Assembly: GCF_016889705.1 (NCBI RefSeq)
Contig: NZ_CP069526.1
Span: forward strand, 2,046,001 to 2,110,000
Source: Amycolatopsis sp. FDAARGOS 1241
GTDB taxonomy: Bacteria > Actinomycetota > Actinomycetes > Mycobacteriales > Pseudonocardiaceae
Length of the DNA stretch: 64,000 bases
Reading direction: 5' to 3'
The notes beneath the pieces are model-generated. The model saw nothing but the letters and a program-made list of their open reading frames with translations. It had not been told where the DNA came from and made no database searches. The translations under genes and the position numbers were made by a program. Positions 10,037-20,655 of the stretch are shown here, in pieces. Numbering within the stretch: position 1 is the stretch's first letter; the number at the start of each line of letters is the position of its first letter.

Positions 10037-10324
10037 ATGACCGACCCCGAGGATGACCCGACGGAGGATTTCCTCATCTCGGTGCGCACCGGTGATACGC
10101 CGTGGCGCACCGAGCGCCCGGTCGACGCCGAAGAGTCACCGAAACCCGACCGCCAGCAGCTTTCGGGGCGGTGGAACAAGGTCGGCCGGGCCGTCGGGGA
10201 AGCCGCACCCTACGTGCAGGCGGCACTTTTCGCAGCGTGGATCGCCACGTCGGTGGCGGATTCCGGCGACTGGGGCACAGATCAGAGCGATTCAGCGGTC
10301 CCTGTGACGCAAAACATTGGGTAG
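10037..10324 (+). CDS. Small acidic hypothetical protein
   Basis: 95 residues from an ATG preceded by GAGGGTGGG. The first 45 residues are acidic and polar, then comes a short hydrophobic stretch around VQAALFAAWIATSVA, which could be a weak membrane or amphipathic helix, then a polar tail. It starts 61 bases after the preceding gene. No family recognised. Reality is supported by the ribosome site and codon bias but not by any known domain. Confidence 0.65.
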   Translation: MTDPEDDPTEDFLISVRTGDTPWRTERPVDAEESPKPDRQQLSGRWNKVGRAVGEAAPYVQAALFAAWIATSVADSGDWGTDQSDSAVPVTQNIG

Positions 10325-10469
10325 AGTCGGTGCCGGATCAGCCGCCGATGTCCGAAAAGATCGGCGCGACTCAGACCAACCGCACCGCCGGGCCCCGGCG
10401 TCGTGCGGGCACGCGGTTCCGAAGGCCGTTCCCGCCCGAGCCGATCCCAGGACGGTGGAGGGGAGACAA

Positions 10470-10931
10470 ATGCTCCTGTCCGGTCCCGATCGTCTGACAA
10501 CCGAGTCCGTTCACGAAGACCCGCTGCTGCTCAGACGCGCGCTCGCGGGGTACGTACGTGCGGTGGCCGATGCCGTCGGCGTCTCCGAGGAGGGGACGTC
10601 GTGCGAGGTCGCCGACACGGTCACGGCGTACGTCGCGCTGAGCCGTCGCTCGCCGCGGTTCCCGGGCCGTGACCTGATGTTGCTGTGGAGTTCCCGGCAG
10701 GGCTGGACCTTGTCGGTGGAGACCGCGCCGGCCGAGCAGCCGCTGCTGGTCTCCCGTCTGGGCGGCGACGCTGTCCCGGAACCCGCCCTCGTCGGGCGGT
10801 TCGTCACCCAGGTCGTCTCGGCTCCTGATGGCGGCGCATGGACCCCTCAGCCGGTCCGCCCCGCCCGAGACCACCGCGATCTGCGGTCCCGCCTCGAGCG
10901 GTGCGTCCGGCCCGTCGTCAAACAGTTCTGA
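10470..10931 (+). CDS. DUF6292-like hypothetical protein
   Basis: 153 residues. The ATG follows a strong GGAGGGGAG site, so the longer upstream frame is rejected. The patterns GYVRAVADAVGV, SRRSPRFPGRDLMLLW and QGWTLSVET recall the DUF6292 family of actinobacteria from memory; a profile search would decide. No catalytic motif is apparent. It converges with the desaturase gene and the two overlap by 14 bases at their 3' ends. Confidence 0.75.
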   Translation: MLLSGPDRLTTESVHEDPLLLRRALAGYVRAVADAVGVSEEGTSCEVADTVTAYVALSRRSPRFPGRDLMLLWSSRQGWTLSVETAPAEQPLLVSRLGGDAVPEPALVGRFVTQVVSAPDGGAWTPQPVRPARDHRDLRSRLERCVRPVVKQF

Positions 10932-11826
10932 GCTTCCGCGCGAGCCGTTCGGGGCGCGGCCAGCGCACGTGCGACACCCAGTTCACCTTCTCGAACAACC
11001 AGATCAGCCGCGCCGACGTGTCGAGCTGACCCCGGCCGACGCCGTGGCGCGCTCCGGTCGGGTCGGCGTGGTGGGAGTTGTGCCACGACTCGCCGAACGA
11101 CAGGATCGCCAGCGGCCAGAAGTTCGCCGACCGGTCGCGCGCGGCGAACGGGCGGTCACCGATCAGGTGGCACAGCGAGTTCACCGACCACGTCACGTGG
11201 TGCAGCGCCGCGACCCGCACGAGGCTCGCCCAGAAGAACGCGGTGAGAGCGCCCCACCAGCTCATGGTGATGAGGCCGCCGAGCAGCGCCGGCGCCAGCA
11301 GCGTCACGACCGTGAGCAGGGGGAAGAGCCGATCGACGAGCCGGATGTCCGGGTCGTCGAGCAGGTCGGGGGCGAACCGGCGCGGGTTGGTCTTGTCCCG
11401 GTCGAAGATCCAGCCCATGTGGGCGTGCCAGAAACCCTTGGCCAGCGCAGCGGGCGTGGTGCCGAAGCGCCACGGGGAGTGCGGGTCGCCTTCGCGGTCG
11501 GAGTACGCGTGGTGGCGCCGGTGGTCGGCGACCCACGCGATGACCGGCCCCTGCATCGCCATGCTGCCGGCCACGGCCAGCGCGATCCGCAGGCCGCGAC
11601 GGGCGCGGAACGCACCGTGGGTGAAGTAGCGGTGGAACCCGATGGTGATGCCGAGACCCGTGAGGTAGTAGAAGCCGACGGCGAGGCCGATGTCGAGCCA
11701 GCTCAGGCCCCAACCCCAGGCCAGGGGCACCGCGGCGGCGACCGCCAGCAGGGGGACCACGGCGAACAGCTTCACGAGGAAGGTTTCGGTGCCGGTCTTG
11801 CGGCCGGCGAGCATGGGCTCGGCCAC
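10918..11826 (-). CDS. Acyl-CoA / fatty-acid delta-9-type desaturase
   Basis: Membrane di-iron desaturase with the three histidine boxes HRYFTH, HRRHH and HNSHH in correct order and several hydrophobic helices between them. It would insert a double bond into fatty acyl chains in the membrane. It is 302 residues from the GTG at 11826. The frame stays open upstream through a Ser/Thr-rich stretch with an AGGAG at about 11919-11923 but no ATG, GTG or TTG after it, so the true start is uncertain. It is an insertion relative to the mycobacterial gdh-aglA order. Confidence 0.92.
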   Translation of the reverse strand: MAEPMLAGRKTGTETFLVKLFAVVPLLAVAAAVPLAWGWGLSWLDIGLAVGFYYLTGLGITIGFHRYFTHGAFRARRGLRIALAVAGSMAMQGPVIAWVADHRRHHAYSDREGDPHSPWRFGTTPAALAKGFWHAHMGWIFDRDKTNPRRFAPDLLDDPDIRLVDRLFPLLTVVTLLAPALLGGLITMSWWGALTAFFWASLVRVAALHHVTWSVNSLCHLIGDRPFAARDRSANFWPLAILSFGESWHNSHHADPTGARHGVGRGQLDTSARLIWLFEKVNWVSHVRWPRPERLARKLRTV

Positions 11827-12262
11827 CGGCTTTTCACGGACGGCCGTGGCGGTGGCGGACTCTGAGGAGGCGGACTCGGAGGTGGCGATGGGGGTCGTGC
11901 TGGGTGTGTCGATGCTGGAACGCTCCTGTCGAGCTGGTCCGGTTCTGCACTCTGCAGCGCCGAGGCCGTTTCGACGGTGGCCCGTCTTGCCGGGTCACCG
12001 TGCGTGCGGTCGGCGTCAGGGGTCGCCGACCGCGACCTGTCCACCCCAACGAGGGTCATCGCGTGAAGGTTCCCCGGATCGTAAGCTGGAACCGGTGTGA
12101 CCACTCCGGAAACCGTTGTGGTGCTGGAAAAATCTCCTCTGACCTGCGCGTGTGCCGGATTTCCCGCTTTGTGGACCGAAAATTCACCTCGCGCCGCGTC
12201 ACCGGTTCACCCGTCCCCGGCGGTGTACACCTCGAGTGCGCAACGCGTTGCTACCGGCGGGT
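11827..12262. other. Intergenic region upstream of the desaturase
   Basis: About 435 bases with no convincing gene. It holds the 5' region of the desaturase (minus strand), including an AGGAG on that strand near 11920, and a perfect 12-base palindrome GCAACGCGTTGC at 12240-12251, which could be a small operator or chance. GC is lower than in neighbouring genes around 12110-12200. Confidence 0.4.
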
Positions 12263-12291
12263 ATTCGTCCGTCTTATGTGGACGGACGAAT
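12263..12291 (-). terminator. Hairpin at the end of the GH13 gene
   Basis: ATTCGTCCG at 12263-12271 pairs perfectly with CGGACGAAT at 12283-12291, leaving an 11-base loop. The stem begins at the stop codon of the minus-strand glucosidase gene, so it is well placed to end that operon. Confidence 0.6.
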
Positions 12292-13886
12292 CAGACGAGC
12301 CACGCGGCGGAGTCCGGCGCCAACCGGCCGTCCACCAGGGGACTGCTCGACAACAGCACCTCACCCGGCGGCAGCGCGATGGAACTCGCCGACGTGTTCA
12401 GCGCGCAGATCAGGCCGCCCCGGCCGCGGCGGAACGCGAAGCAGCCGGCGGGCGCGCCGTACCACTCGAGCTCGTCGCCGACGCCGAACGCGGGGTGCGT
12501 CTTGCGCACCTCGACGGCCCGGCGGTAGAGCGACAGCGTGGATGCCGCGTCCTCGAGCTGGTGCTCGACGGTCAACTCGGCCCATTCGGGCGGCATCGGC
12601 AGCCAGGTGCGCGGGTTGCGCGAGAAGCCGAACGGCGGCAGCGTGCCCTCCCACGGCATCGGCACGCGTTCGGCGTCCCGGCCGAACTCCGGGCCCTGCG
12701 TGCGCGCCCGCGGGTCCTCCATCGCCTCGATCGGCAGGTCGACGTTCGGCAGGCCCAGCTCTTCACCGTTGTAGAGGTACACCGCTCCTGGCAGCGCCAA
12801 CTCCACCAGCGCCATCGCCCGCGCCCGGCGCAGCCCGGCCGCGCCGCCGCCGTAACGGCTCACGGTGCGCCAGACGTCGTGGTTGGACAGCGTCCACGTC
12901 GCCCAGGCGCCCGCCGCACGCGGCACGGCGAGCGAGCGTTCGATCGCCGTGCGCATCGCGTCGGCGTCGAAGTGGGTGAGCACCAGCCGGAAGTTGAAGG
13001 CCAGGTGCAGCTCGTCCGGGCGCAGGTAGCGCGCGAGCCGCTCTTCGTCGTGCACCCAGATCTCGCCGACGGCCATCGTGTCCGGGTACTCGTCCAGCAC
13101 CTTGCGGATCATCTGGTGGATCTCGTGCACGCCGTCGTCGTCGAAGCGGGGGTCGTAGTGCTCGCCGCCGCCCCAGCCGGCCGCCCGCGGGTCCATGTCG
13201 GGCAGGCCCGGGGGTTTCGCCATGCCGTGGCCCACGTCGATGCGAAACCCGTCGACGCCGCGGTCGAGCCAGAACCGCAGTGTGCGCTCCAGGTCGTAGC
13301 GCACGTCGGCGTTGGCGTAGTTGAGGTCCGGCTGCTGCTGCGCGAACAGGTGCAGGTACCACTGCCCGTCCGGCACGCGCGTCCACGCGGGCCCGCCGAA
13401 CACCGACACCCAGTTGTTCGGCGGTTCCGCGCCGCCGGGGCCGCGCCCGTCGCGGAAGACGTACCGGTCGCGCTCGGGGCTGCCGGGCGCGGCGGCCATC
13501 GCGGACTTGAACCACGCGTGCTGGTTGCTCGTGTGGTTCGGGACGAGGTCCACGGTCAGCTTGATGCCGCGCCCGTGCGCCTCGGTGAGCAGCGCGTCGA
13601 AGTCGCCGAGCGTGCCGAACAGCGGGTCGACGTCGCGGGGGTCCGCCACGTCATAGCCGTGGTCGGCCATCGGGGAGCGGTAGAACGGCGTGAGCCACAG
13701 CGCGTCGACGCCCAGCAGCTCCAGGTAGCCGAGCTTGCCGCGAATGCCTTCGAGGTCGCCCACGCCGTCGGCGTCGGAGTCGGCGAACGAGCGCACGTAG
13801 ATCTGGTAGAAGACGGCGTCGCGCCACCACGACGGACGGGGCCGGCGCTCCGGTGGCCGCCGTTGCCCCGCCACCCCGCGTCTCAT
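12291..13886 (-). CDS. aglA: GH13 alpha-glucosidase (AglA-type)
   Basis: 531 residues of the alpha-amylase superfamily, hydrolysing alpha-glucosidic bonds of maltose- or trehalose-related sugars. Conserved regions are visible in order: DLVPNHTS, then GFRIDVGHGM with the catalytic Asp, GEIWV with the acid/base Glu, and LSNHD. There is no signal peptide, so it is cytoplasmic. The ATG at 13886 shares a base with the stop of glbO (TGATG), and this coupling fixes the start; the much longer open frame upstream is antisense noise. The glbO-aglA pair is adjacent in M. tuberculosis too (Rv2470-Rv2471). Exact substrate is not readable from sequence. Confidence 0.95.
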   Translation of the reverse strand: MRRGVAGQRRPPERRPRPSWWRDAVFYQIYVRSFADSDADGVGDLEGIRGKLGYLELLGVDALWLTPFYRSPMADHGYDVADPRDVDPLFGTLGDFDALLTEAHGRGIKLTVDLVPNHTSNQHAWFKSAMAAAPGSPERDRYVFRDGRGPGGAEPPNNWVSVFGGPAWTRVPDGQWYLHLFAQQQPDLNYANADVRYDLERTLRFWLDRGVDGFRIDVGHGMAKPPGLPDMDPRAAGWGGGEHYDPRFDDDGVHEIHQMIRKVLDEYPDTMAVGEIWVHDEERLARYLRPDELHLAFNFRLVLTHFDADAMRTAIERSLAVPRAAGAWATWTLSNHDVWRTVSRYGGGAAGLRRARAMALVELALPGAVYLYNGEELGLPNVDLPIEAMEDPRARTQGPEFGRDAERVPMPWEGTLPPFGFSRNPRTWLPMPPEWAELTVEHQLEDAASTLSLYRRAVEVRKTHPAFGVGDELEWYGAPAGCFAFRRGRGGLICALNTSASSIALPPGEVLLSSSPLVDGRLAPDSAAWLV

Positions 13887-14275
13887 CAGACGAAGCTGTT
13901 CATCATGCTGTGCGCCGCCATCTCGAGGTAGGCCCACAGCTGCTCGCGGTACGGCTCGGGGAGGTTCTCCTCGTCGACCGCGATCCGGATCGCGCGCAAC
14001 CACGCGTCGCGCTCGATCGGGCCGATCTTGAACGGCGCGTGGCGCATCCGCAGCCGCGGGTGCCCCCGCCGGTCGGAGTAGGTGTGCGGGCCGCCCCAGT
14101 ACTGCATCAGGAAGAGCCGGAAGCGCTCCTCGGCCGGGCCGAGGTCCTCCTCCGGGTACAGCGGGCGCAGCACCTCGTCCTTCGCCACTTCCTGGTAGAA
14201 GCGCGCGACGATCCGGCGGAACGTCGGCTCGCCGCCGATGGCTTCGTACAGGTTCGCGGGGTCCTGGCCACTCAC
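13886..14275 (-). CDS. glbO: Truncated hemoglobin, group II (GlbO)
   Basis: 129 residues, as usual for trHbO. Diagnostic stretches are visible: RFYQEVA near the N-terminus, the PLYPEEDL / QYWGGP region, [13 protein letters not shown] with the proximal His, and [10 protein letters not shown] at the end. It binds heme and is associated in actinobacteria with oxygen and NO chemistry at the membrane. GTG at 14275 is chosen because GGAGG lies 10 bases upstream; an in-frame GTG at 14284 would sit only one base from it. It is translationally coupled to aglA. Confidence 0.95.
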   Translation of the reverse strand: MSGQDPANLYEAIGGEPTFRRIVARFYQEVAKDEVLRPLYPEEDLGPAEERFRLFLMQYWGGPHTYSDRRGHPRLRMRHAPFKIGPIERDAWLRAIRIAVDEENLPEPYREQLWAYLEMAAHSMMNSFV

Positions 14276-14308
14276 AGTCGACACACCTCCATCTTGCCCT
14301 GCCCGCCG

Positions 14309-15289
14309 CTACTTGTCGGCTCCCGGTGCCGACAGGAAACGCCCGAGCGGCGGCTCGAACCCCGCCTCCTCCAGCGCGGCGAGCAGGTGCCCGCGCAGCG
14401 CCCGTTGCACGGCCCACTGCTTGCCCGGCCGCACCTTCACCGTCAGCCGCAGCAGGATGCCCTCCGGGGTCACCTTCTCGACGCCGAGCATCTCCGGAGG
14501 CTCCATCACGTTGACGGCGAGCGTCTCGCTCTCCACGGCCTTCGTGGCGGCCTGGGTGAGCACGGTCGAGGCGAGGTCCACGTCGGCGGAGTACCCCAGC
14601 GGCACGTCGACCACGGCCACGGCGAAGCCCTGGCTCGAGTTGCCGACGCGCAGCACCTCGCCGTTGCGGACGTACCAGACCGTGCCCTGCAGGTCGCGCA
14701 AGGTCGTGATGCGCAGGCCCACGGCTTCGACCGTGCCGGTCGCGGGGCCGATGTCGACGACGTCGCCCACGCCGTACTGGTCCTCGATCATCATGAAGAT
14801 GCCGGACAGGAAGTCGCGCACCAGGTTCTGCGCGCCGAAGCCGAGTGCGACGCCGACGATGCCGGCCGACGCGATGATCGGCGCCAGGTTGATGCCCAGT
14901 TCGCCGAGCACGAGGATGAACGCCAGGCCGTAGATGAGGAACGTGGACATCGACCTCAGCACCGAGCCGATGGTCTTCGCCCGCTGCCGCCGCCGTTCCA
15001 CCACGGCGGTGCCGAGCACGTCGGGAGCGCGTTCGCGCAACGGTCTCAGCAGGGCCGGCAGCTTGCCGCTGCCACCGCGCGGCAGCGTCGTCACGCGGTC
15101 GATCAGCCGGCGTGTGAGATAACGCACGAGGAAGGCGAGGACGACGATCAGGATGATCCGCAGCGGCTTCGTGACGAGCCAGCCCGCCGACCCGGCGAGC
15201 CACTCGTTGTGCGTGATCGAATAGACCTGCGAGCACCAGGTGCTGGGATCCGAAATGCACGCTGGCGGGGCGCTGAGCACGGCGTTCAC
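14309..15289 (-). CDS. Mechanosensitive ion channel, MscS family
   Basis: 326 residues from a GTG. A hydrophobic helix near residues 40-62 precedes a polar linker, then two more helices; the third is the glycine/alanine-rich pore helix APIIASAGIVGVALGFGAQ. The following FLSGIFMMIEDQYGVGDVV is the hallmark MscS beta-domain entry, and a cytoplasmic domain completes the protein. It gates solute release on hypo-osmotic shock. It is 33 bases upstream of glbO and probably leads the MscS-glbO-aglA operon. Confidence 0.93.
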   Translation of the reverse strand: MNAVLSAPPACISDPSTWCSQVYSITHNEWLAGSAGWLVTKPLRIILIVVLAFLVRYLTRRLIDRVTTLPRGGSGKLPALLRPLRERAPDVLGTAVVERRRQRAKTIGSVLRSMSTFLIYGLAFILVLGELGINLAPIIASAGIVGVALGFGAQNLVRDFLSGIFMMIEDQYGVGDVVDIGPATGTVEAVGLRITTLRDLQGTVWYVRNGEVLRVGNSSQGFAVAVVDVPLGYSADVDLASTVLTQAATKAVESETLAVNVMEPPEMLGVEKVTPEGILLRLTVKVRPGKQWAVQRALRGHLLAALEEAGFEPPLGRFLSAPGADK

Positions 15290-15351
15290 GAGCTGGGACA
15301 GTCCTTCCGTCGCTTCGGTTCAGCCAATGGCAAGTGGATGTTGGGTCGCGC

Positions 15352-15380
15352 GCACGTGACACGTCACGTAACACACGTGC
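15352..15380. promoter_or_regulatory. GCACGTG inverted repeat between divergent genes
   Basis: GCACGTG at 15352-15358 and CACGTGC at 15374-15380 form an inverted repeat with 15 bases between, and the spacer itself contains two ACGT cores. It lies between the divergent MscS operon and HNH gene, about 50 bases before the HNH start. Binding protein unknown. Confidence 0.4.
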
Positions 15381-15432
15381 ACTTTGGGGCTGATGTGTGG
15401 TCGACTATGCCTGCACCGGTGGAGGTGGTCGA

Positions 15433-16140
15433 GTGCCAGACCGACAACCCATCCCCCTCGGCGGCGCCGGCCAAGCCATGGCCGAGCAGTCGCCGGAGGC
15501 GGTCCTGCGTGCCTGCCCGGGAGGCTCCGCAACCGGCGGAGCGAACCCGGCCGGGCCGGGGACCCGACCAGGGGGTGTTTCCCGTCCGCCCGGACAGCGT
15601 AGAGGCCGGGACCCGGCGACCCTGTCCTGGGGCCGCCGTCGCGTTCTGCTGCTGAACGCGACGTTCGAGCCCCTCACCGCACTACCGATGCGCCGCGCGG
15701 TGGTGCTGGTGATGTGCGGCAAGGCGGAGGTCGTCCACGGCGACCCGGCCGGCGTGGAACTGCACGCCGCGACCGTGTCGCTGCCCGTCCCGTCCGTGAT
15801 CCGGCTCAGCACGTACGTGCGGGTGCCGTACCGCGCTCAGGTACCCCTGACCAGGGCGGGGCTCATGCACCGCGACCGCTATCGCTGCGCCTACTGCGGT
15901 GGCCGGGCCGAGACGATCGACCACGTCCTCCCGCGCAGCCGCGGCGGTCCGCACAGCTGGACCAACTGCGTGGCGTGCTGCGCCAAGTGCAACCACCGCA
16001 AGGCCGACCGGCTCCTGTCCGAGCTCGGCTGGCGGCTGCGCGTGGTGCCGCGGGCGCCCCACGGCCCGCACTGGCGCCTGCTGGCGCACTCCAAGGAGGC
16101 CGACCCCCTCTGGCAGCCGTACTTGGGTTCCGCGGCCTGA
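15433..16140 (+). CDS. HNH endonuclease family protein
   Basis: 235 residues. The core around residues 150-205 has CAYCGG, then the TIDHVLPRSRGGPHSWTNCV segment containing the HNH motif, then CAKCNHRKADR, giving two Cys pairs for structural zinc. VLLLNATFEPL near residue 75 is typical of the actinobacterial branch. GTG at 15433 follows GGAGGTGG at 15421-15428; the open frame extends further but lacks a better site. The first 65 residues are low-complexity. It matches the Rv2469c position. Target and role (repair, restriction or other) are unknown. Confidence 0.9.
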   Translation: MPDRQPIPLGGAGQAMAEQSPEAVLRACPGGSATGGANPAGPGTRPGGVSRPPGQRRGRDPATLSWGRRRVLLLNATFEPLTALPMRRAVVLVMCGKAEVVHGDPAGVELHAATVSLPVPSVIRLSTYVRVPYRAQVPLTRAGLMHRDRYRCAYCGGRAETIDHVLPRSRGGPHSWTNCVACCAKCNHRKADRLLSELGWRLRVVPRAPHGPHWRLLAHSKEADPLWQPYLGSAA

Positions 16141-16159
16141 ACGGGCCCGGACACGTCGG

Positions 16160-16189
16160 CGCCCCGGCTGCCTTGCGGCGGCCGGGGCG
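16160..16189. terminator. Hairpin between convergent genes
   Basis: CGCCCCGGC at 16160-16168 pairs exactly with GCCGGGGCG at 16181-16189 across a 12-base loop. It sits 20 bases after the HNH stop and before the end of the opposite-strand repeat gene, so it can serve both. Confidence 0.6.
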
Positions 16190-16279
16190 AGCCGATGAAC
16201 CGTGTCCGGCGAAGCTGTTCCGAGCAGTTGTGCCAATCTCACGACCCGGGCGGGGGCGGGCGTTCTCGCGTGGATCGGG

Positions 16280-16633
16280 TCAGGCGGCCAGCGCGTAGTC
16301 GGACCGGGCGGTCACGCGGGTGCCGCGGGTGACGCGCGTGCCCCTGGTGACGCGGGTACCGCAGGTGACATGCGTGCCTCGAGTCACGCGGGTGCCACGA
16401 GTCAGGCGGGTGCCGGCGGTCACGCGGGTGCCGTTCGTGACACGCGTGCCGCGGGTGACTCGGGTGGCACGTGTGACGCGGGTGCCGCCGGTGACGCGAG
16501 TACCGCGAGTGACGCGAGTACCACGGGTAACCCTTGTGCCGGACGTCACACGGGTTCCGGGCAGCAATTCCGTCTCGCTGGGTGACGAAATCGGGTCGGT
16601 GATCGCCTGAGCGGGGGGCTGGACGCTCTGCAT
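16280..16633 (-). CDS. Protein of fourteen GTRVTx hexapeptide repeats
   Basis: 117 residues: a 25-residue leader, fourteen hexapeptides of form G-T-R-V-T-x (residues 26-109) and a short tail RSDYALAA. Only Gly, Arg and Val of the unit vary occasionally (ATRVTR, GTRLTR, GTHVTC). The sixth position is Arg, Gly, Ser, Asn, Ala or Cys. ATG at 16633 lies eight bases after AGGAGG, a strong reason to accept this strand. The repeat DNA varies mostly at third codon positions, as expected of selected protein. The product is very basic with no signal peptide. The period of six recalls left-handed beta-helix hexapeptides, but the Thr after Val does not fit that consensus well. Function unknown. Confidence 0.8.
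   Translation of the reverse strand: MQSVQPPAQAITDPISSPSETELLPGTRVTSGTRVTRGTRVTRGTRVTGGTRVTRATRVTRGTRVTNGTRVTAGTRLTRGTRVTRGTHVTCGTRVTRGTRVTRGTRVTARSDYALAA
16307..16558. repeat. 18-bp tandem repeat array (14 units)
   Basis: Fourteen imperfect 18-base units encode the GTRVTx hexapeptides. Third codon positions of the minus-strand gene coincide with third positions of a plus-strand VTRVPx frame, so both strands read as repetitive protein. Only the minus frame has a ribosome site. Confidence 0.85.
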
Positions 16634-16917
16634 GAGGTGGCCTCCTGGGACCGGTGCGTGACCTGCTGGGGCTGAGGAGCGGGGCGCAAGGCCCGTACAG
16701 GTGAAAAAGCTACGAGGATTTCACCACTTCGACAAGGCGGGGGCGACCGGTACGGCCGCCTGTACGTTGAGTTGCAACCTTTCGGCCCGCCCGGCTTCGC
16801 CCCAACGTTCCAGCGGCCGCCAGCCAAGCGGCGGACGGGCGTTCCCACACGACGAGCGGTCGCCCCTGGCACGGCGCCGCGCGGTGGCCACCAGGGCCAT
16901 CCGATACGCTCACCGGC

Positions 16918-17175
16918 GTGAACGTTGTGGAGACGATCCTGGTCTACGCGGTCATCCCCCTGGCCATCTACTTGGTGGTCGGCGCGGCCACCCTGCGGAA
17001 GAAGTTCTCGGGGACGCCGCGGTACCGGCCGGGGCAGCCGTGGGAGTACCCCGCGATGTGGTGGACCGCGAACCCGGACGGGGTCGGTGCCGGCCACCAC
17101 CACGCCGTGGAATCGGAAGCTGCGGTGCCTGCGGGCGCCCCGACCGCCGCCGGAGGCGCACGTGGCAAGTGGTGA
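16918..17175 (+). CDS. ctaJ: Small membrane protein, CtaJ-like aa3 oxidase subunit
   Basis: 85 residues from a GTG. One N-terminal transmembrane helix (about residues 5-26, rich in Val, Ile and Leu) is followed by the basic RKKFSGTPRYRPGQPW segment and WWTANPDG. This arrangement is what I recall for the actinobacterial cytochrome aa3 oxidase accessory subunit CtaJ, encoded in the same neighbourhood in mycobacteria. It would sit in the plasma membrane respiratory supercomplex. It overlaps the next gene by 14 bases. The name rests on memory of family and synteny. Confidence 0.75.
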   Translation: MNVVETILVYAVIPLAIYLVVGAATLRKKFSGTPRYRPGQPWEYPAMWWTANPDGVGAGHHHAVESEAAVPAGAPTAAGGARGKW

Positions 17176-17659
17176 ACTCGCGCACTCGGCCACCGCGGTC
17201 GACGTTGCGGAGAAGGACCTGCCGTTCGGTGAGGTCATCACGAACAGCGGCCGCCGGTCCGCGGCCAAGATGTACGAGCCGGCCCCGCCGACCAGCCCGT
17301 TCACGGTGCAGCAGCTCGCACGGCTCGACGAGGCGCTGACGTTCGCGACCCGCGAGTCCGGCGTCGCCTTCAGCGTGTACCTCGGCGACCTGGGCGAGGA
17401 CACCCGTGCCGAAGCCGAGAAGCTGCACCAGTCGACTGACGACCCGGCCAACGCCGTGGTCATCGCGGTGTCCCCGGCCCAGCGCGCGATCGAGATCGTG
17501 ACCGGCCGGCGCGCCCACGTGCGCCTGCCCGACCGCGGGGCCAACCTCGCCGTGGCGAGCATGGTCGCGTCCTTCAAGGAAGGCGACCTGGTCGGCGGTC
17601 TCGTCAACGCCCTGCGCATGCTGAGCGACCAGGCCGGGCCGGACCCGAAGCAGCACTGA
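17162..17659 (+). CDS. DUF5130 family protein (Rv2468c-like)
   Basis: 165 residues from a GTG just after GGAGG, overlapping the ctaJ end. The middle resembles a TPM-like domain: GVAFSVYLGDLGEDTRAEAE and VVIAVSPAQRAIEIVTG, a pattern in which short-lived hydrolase-like or chaperone-like folds are known. No signal peptide is evident. Its place between CtaJ and PepN matches Rv2468c. Function unknown. Confidence 0.85.
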   Translation: MASGELAHSATAVDVAEKDLPFGEVITNSGRRSAAKMYEPAPPTSPFTVQQLARLDEALTFATRESGVAFSVYLGDLGEDTRAEAEKLHQSTDDPANAVVIAVSPAQRAIEIVTGRRAHVRLPDRGANLAVASMVASFKEGDLVGGLVNALRMLSDQAGPDPKQH

Positions 17660-17684
17660 GCTTTCCGCGTCCTCCGGACGCACG

Positions 17685-17718
17685 AAGGGGCCCCCTCGAA
17701 TCGTCGGGGAGGCCCCTT
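17685..17718 (+). terminator. Terminator after the DUF5130 gene
   Basis: AAGGGGCC at 17685-17692 pairs with GGCCCCTT at 17711-17718; the inner stem continues with one mismatch and a wobble pair. It ends in TCTT 25 bases after the stop codon. Confidence 0.8.
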
Positions 17719-17793
17719 CTTGGTTGACGAGGTCGCCGCGGAACTCCCCGCGCGCAGGGCGGGTGTGCGGTCCGAATTGCCGCCCGACGTGCA

Positions 17794-17828
17794 AAGGGGT
17801 CTCCTCGTGAACGGCGAGGAGACCCCTT
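17794..17828 (-). terminator. Terminator after pepN
   Basis: Perfect 14-base arms, AAGGGGTCTCCTCG (17794-17807) and its complement (17815-17828), flank a 7-base loop. It is 68 bases beyond the pepN stop on the minus strand. Together with the preceding hairpin it insulates the convergent genes. Confidence 0.85.
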
Positions 17829-17895
17829 CTTCGGTGTCCGGGCGCGGCCGACTCCGCCCCGCGTGGTGCGTGAGGGCCGACGCCGCCCGGTCGCG

Positions 17896-20460
<2,565 letters not shown>

Positions 20461-20655
20461 GGGCACCTCTGGTCTTCGATTCCGGTTGTGGCTTTCGGGC
20501 TGTCGAGCATCCAATCATGCGAACCGCCACTGGGGCGACGGGGAACAGGCGACGGGGAACAAGCGTGCCCGTGATGCCGTTGGCTGCCAGTGTGGGGGTG
20601 ACCCCCCTCTGCTACGCCACACCCGACGTCGAAATCTCCCCGAGGAGTTCGAGAG

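Noticed and set aside
14275..15374. Extension of the GH13 minus-strand frame up to 15374 (1027 codons)
   Set aside because: The GH13 gene is coupled to glbO at 13886; the extension overlaps glbO and MscS in another frame and has no GH13 character.
11904..15655. Plus-strand frames of 675 and 600 codons opposite the GH13, glbO and MscS genes
   Set aside because: The minus-strand genes have clear catalytic motifs and ribosome sites. The plus frames are Arg/Val/Ala-rich antisense text.
16307..16558. CRISPR array
   Set aside because: Repeats are contiguous 18-base units without spacers and encode protein. No cas genes in the window.
16320..16610. Plus-strand VTRVPx repeat frame
   Set aside because: No ribosome site and no leader; the minus-strand frame has AGGAGG at correct spacing.
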